A stretch of DNA of 64,000 nucleotides from Mycolicibacterium lacusdiani. GTDB taxonomy: Bacteria > Actinomycetota > Actinomycetes > Mycobacteriales > Mycobacteriaceae. Positions 61,585 to 64,000 of the stretch are shown here, piece by piece; positions within the stretch are counted from its first letter, which is position 1, and every line of letters starts with the position of its first letter. The notes under the pieces were generated by a model. The model worked only from the letters and a program-made list of their open reading frames with translations, did not search any database and was not told the origin of the DNA. Made by a program: the position numbers and the translations under genes. The DNA is taken from contig NZ_JAKCFC010000001.1 in NCBI RefSeq assembly GCF_021916785.1, forward strand, positions 558,001-622,000. Direction: 5' to 3'.

Positions 61585-63089
61585 GCGGTGCCAATTCCCC
61601 CGTCGCTCGCCAGCGCATCGGCCAGCACGCCAAGGCCCGCGGAGTTGGAGGCCTTCACCAGCACCACGTCACCCTCGCGCAACTCGTCGCGCAGCAGCTC
61701 GAGCGCGGAATCGGCGTCGTCGACCATGACCGACTCACTGCCCCACGATCCCTCCATGACGGCCCCGTGATGCATGGCGCTCATCGATCTCCCGGTTCCC
61801 ACGACGACGAGTCGTGACACATCCAACCGCACGGCCAGTCGTCCGATGCTGTCATGTTCGCCGATCGCGTCGTCACCGAGTTCGGCCATCTCGCCGAGCA
61901 CGGCCCAGCTCCGGCGCCGCTCGCCTCCCCCGTCCGCACCCGACTTCGCCATCCAGGCCAGCGCCTTGAGACCGGCGCGCATCGAGTCCGGGTTCGCGTT
62001 GTAGGCGTCGTTGACGATCGTCACGCCGTCGGGGCGGGTGGTCACCTGCATGCGGCGCTGCGACACCGGGCCCGCACCCGCGAGCGCCGCCGCAACCTGC
62101 TCGAGGTCGGCCCCGCACTCCAGCGCGACCGCCGCGGCGCACAGCGCGTTGGACACCTGATGGTCACCGTGGACGGCGAGACGCACGGGCACCGACCCGG
62201 CGGCGGAGTGCATCGTGAACCGCGGTCGGGCCAGGTCGTCGAGCACGACGTCGTCGGCCCACAGATCCGCGCCGGGCTGACGGGCGATACGCACCACGCG
62301 GGCGGGCGTGACGTCGGCCATCGCGGCCACCGCCTTGTCGTCGGCGTTGAGGATGACCACGCCAGACGCCGGAACCGCCTGTGGCAGTTCCGATTTCGTC
62401 GCCGCAATCGCCTCGCGCGAGCCGAACTCGCCGAGGTGCGCGGTGCCAACGTTCAGCACCACGGCGATCGACGGCGGTGCGATCGCGGCCAGTGCGGCGA
62501 TGTTGCCGGGATGGCGCGCCGACATCTCGAGAATCAGGTAGTCGGTGTCGGTGGTGGCGCGCAGCACCGTCCACGGATGGCCGAGTTCGTTGTTGAACGA
62601 CCCCGGCGGGGCGACCACCTGCCCGAGCGGCTCGAGCACGGCGGCCAGCAGGTCCTTGGTCGACGTCTTGCCCGAGGACCCCGTCACGCCGATGATCGTC
62701 AAGCCGCCCTCGACGAGCCTGGCGGCGACGGCGGCCGCGAGCCTGCCCAGGGCACCGAGCACCGCGGCACCCGAGCCATCGGTGTCGTGTTCCAGGACCC
62801 CGGAGTCCGGATCCCCCGATGCCGCGCTGGGCCGGACCACGATCGCGGGCACGCCGACGGGGCGCGCGGCGAGCACCGCCACCGCACCGGCAGCCACCGC
62901 ACCCGCGGCGAAGTCGTGGCCGTCGGCGCGCGCTCCGGGCAGCGCGAGGAACAGCCCGCCCGGTGCGACGGCGCGCGAGTCGAATTCGACGGTGCCCGTG
63001 ATTCGCAGGCGGCGGGCCTCGTCAGGCGACACGTCGGCGAGTTCCCCACCCACGATGTCGGCGATCTCCGCGACGGTCAGCTCGATCAC
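61581..63089 (-). CDS. murF: UDP-N-acetylmuramoyl-tripeptide--D-alanyl-D-alanine ligase
   Basis: 502-residue Mur ligase adding D-Ala-D-Ala. The N-terminal domain has [20 protein letters not shown]; the ATP loop is [50 protein letters not shown] and [16 protein letters not shown] are typical. GTG 63089 overlaps the murE stop by four bases, and the product continues the coupled chain murE-murF-mraY. Confidence 0.96.
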   Translation of the reverse strand: MIELTVAEIADIVGGELADVSPDEARRLRITGTVEFDSRAVAPGGLFLALPGARADGHDFAAGAVAAGAVAVLAARPVGVPAIVVRPSAASGDPDSGVLEHDTDGSGAAVLGALGRLAAAVAARLVEGGLTIIGVTGSSGKTSTKDLLAAVLEPLGQVVAPPGSFNNELGHPWTVLRATTDTDYLILEMSARHPGNIAALAAIAPPSIAVVLNVGTAHLGEFGSREAIAATKSELPQAVPASGVVILNADDKAVAAMADVTPARVVRIARQPGADLWADDVVLDDLARPRFTMHSAAGSVPVRLAVHGDHQVSNALCAAAVALECGADLEQVAAALAGAGPVSQRRMQVTTRPDGVTIVNDAYNANPDSMRAGLKALAWMAKSGADGGGERRRSWAVLGEMAELGDDAIGEHDSIGRLAVRLDVSRLVVVGTGRSMSAMHHGAVMEGSWGSESVMVDDADSALELLRDELREGDVVLVKASNSAGLGVLADALASDGGIGTA

Positions 63090-64000
63090 GGCCGTACTCC
63101 GATCGACTCGAGCGCGCCGGCGAGTTCGTCGCGATCGTCGAACGGCTTCGTCACGCCGGCCGCGGTCTGCCCGGCCTCGTGCCCCTTGCCGGCGACCAGA
63201 ACCGCGTCTCCGGCGCGTGCCCATGCGACGGCATGGTCGATCGCCGCCCGGCGGTCACCCAGCTCGACAACGTCGGTCCCGGGGCCCGCGGCCGCACGCG
63301 CGGCCGAGACGATCGTGGCCCGGATGGTCGCCGGGTCCTCATCGCGCGGGTTGTCGTCGGTCACGACGACGAGGTCGGCCAGTTCGGCCGCCACCCGGCC
63401 CATCGGATCGCGCTTGCCGGCATCGCGGTTGCCGCCCGCACCGAAGACCACCGCGACTCTGCCTGTGCAATCCCCCGTGTCGCTGCGCTCCTGCCCGCCG
63501 CGAACCTGCTGGCGCAGCGTCTCGAGCACCGCCTGCAGCGCACCGGGCTTGTGGGCGTAGTCCACCACGGCGAGGAAGTCCTGACCGCGGTCGATGGGTT
63601 CCAGCCGACCGGGCACGGCTGCGTTGCGCAGTCCCGGCGCCGCCTGGTCCGGCGACACGTCGACCGCGTCGAGCAGCGCGGTCGCGAGCAGACAGTTCGC
63701 GACGTTGTAGCGGCCGGGCAACCCGATCCGCAGGCCATGGTGGACGCCGGCCGGGTCGACGGCGACGAACTCCTGGCCGCCGTGCCCCACTGGCCGGATC
63801 GACTCGGCACGCCAGTCGGCGGCCCCGTCGATGCCGACCGTGATCGGGTTCTTCGCCCGCCCGGCGATGACGCGGCCCGCGTCGTCATCGATGCACACCA
63901 CGGAAACGTCTGCGTGGGTGGCGGATTCGGGGTCGAAGAGCCGGGCCTTGGCGTTCAGGTAGTCCTCCATCGTGGAGTGGAAGTCGAGGTGGTCGCGGGA
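63086..64000 (-). CDS. murE: UDP-MurNAc-L-Ala-D-Glu--diaminopimelate ligase (partial, N-terminus outside window)
   Basis: The last 304 residues of MurE. The frame is open to the right edge and begins [20 protein letters not shown], the family's HLDFH motif with the following carbamylated-Lys region. Further on [38 protein letters not shown] and [13 protein letters not shown] are present; DNPR is the meso-diaminopimelate recognition motif, confirming MurE rather than MurF or MurD. The GTP/ATP P-loop lies outside the window. Confidence 0.96.
   Translation of the reverse strand, partial: SRDHLDFHSTMEDYLNAKARLFDPESATHADVSVVCIDDDAGRVIAGRAKNPITVGIDGAADWRAESIRPVGHGGQEFVAVDPAGVHHGLRIGLPGRYNVANCLLATALLDAVDVSPDQAAPGLRNAAVPGRLEPIDRGQDFLAVVDYAHKPGALQAVLETLRQQVRGGQERSDTGDCTGRVAVVFGAGGNRDAGKRDPMGRVAAELADLVVVTDDNPRDEDPATIRATIVSAARAAAGPGTDVVELGDRRAAIDHAVAWARAGDAVLVAGKGHEAGQTAAGVTKPFDDRDELAGALESIGVRP

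Overview
The window is high-GC actinobacterial DNA and reads as a chromosomal segment of a non-tuberculous Mycobacterium (Mycolicibacterium type). Supporting this are a mycothiol ligase (mshC), the polar-growth protein Wag31, an LppL-type lipoprotein, DesA-type acyl-ACP desaturase, a 13E12-type HNH protein, frequent GTG/TTG starts and GTGA stop-start overlaps. From memory, most of the backbone follows the order of M. tuberculosis Rv2121c to Rv2158c (hisG to murE), with accessory blocks inserted. Comparisons with other species here rest on recollection, not on a search.

Layout. 1-10.3 kb: hisG (cut by the left edge), hisE, a sugar porter, a HAD phosphatase, metH, a PAC2 protein, an acyl-ACP desaturase and an SDR. 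10.3-20.9 kb: mshC, cysQ, a GNAT protein with a GyrA-like coiled coil, the SCO1664-family/DUF3090/histidine-phosphatase trio, uppP, a small conserved protein, then divergent lppL-DUF5703-pyrD, and a PEBP protein and M20 peptidase. 20.9-24.1 kb: tRNA-Leu(GAG), an esterase whose end lies inside the tRNA on the other strand, an HNH endonuclease and a small secreted protein.

24.1-33.6 kb is a nitrate assimilation island. A single-chain diflavin nitrate reductase (nasN) and its transporter (narK) face a small unknown gene followed by nirB-nirD, and two GlnR-like boxes lie between them. Then come a DUF1206 membrane protein, a 779-residue secreted Gly-rich repeat protein with a clear terminator, an 840-bp stretch without a convincing gene, a UspA protein, and a complete tctABC tricarboxylate transporter divergent from its probable CitA/CitB-like two-component system. 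43-49.8 kb: a baeRF-family protein, a phospholipase D-like protein, a catalytically degenerate beta-lactamase-fold lipoprotein, a class I amidotransferase, an SRPBCC-epimerase fusion and a phosphoribosyltransferase.

49.8-64 kb is the division and cell-wall (dcw) cluster on the minus strand. In transcription order it runs murE (cut by the right edge), murF, mraY, [murD remnant], ftsW, murG, murC, ftsQ, ftsZ, pgeF, yggS, sepF, yggT, wag31 and a membrane protein. The most surprising observation is that murD is not intact at its usual place. Only about 150 bp lie between mraY and ftsW, and one frame there still reads a short MurD-like fragment. The metH at its usual locus is also closer to the E. 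coli type than to the MetH I recall for M. tuberculosis.
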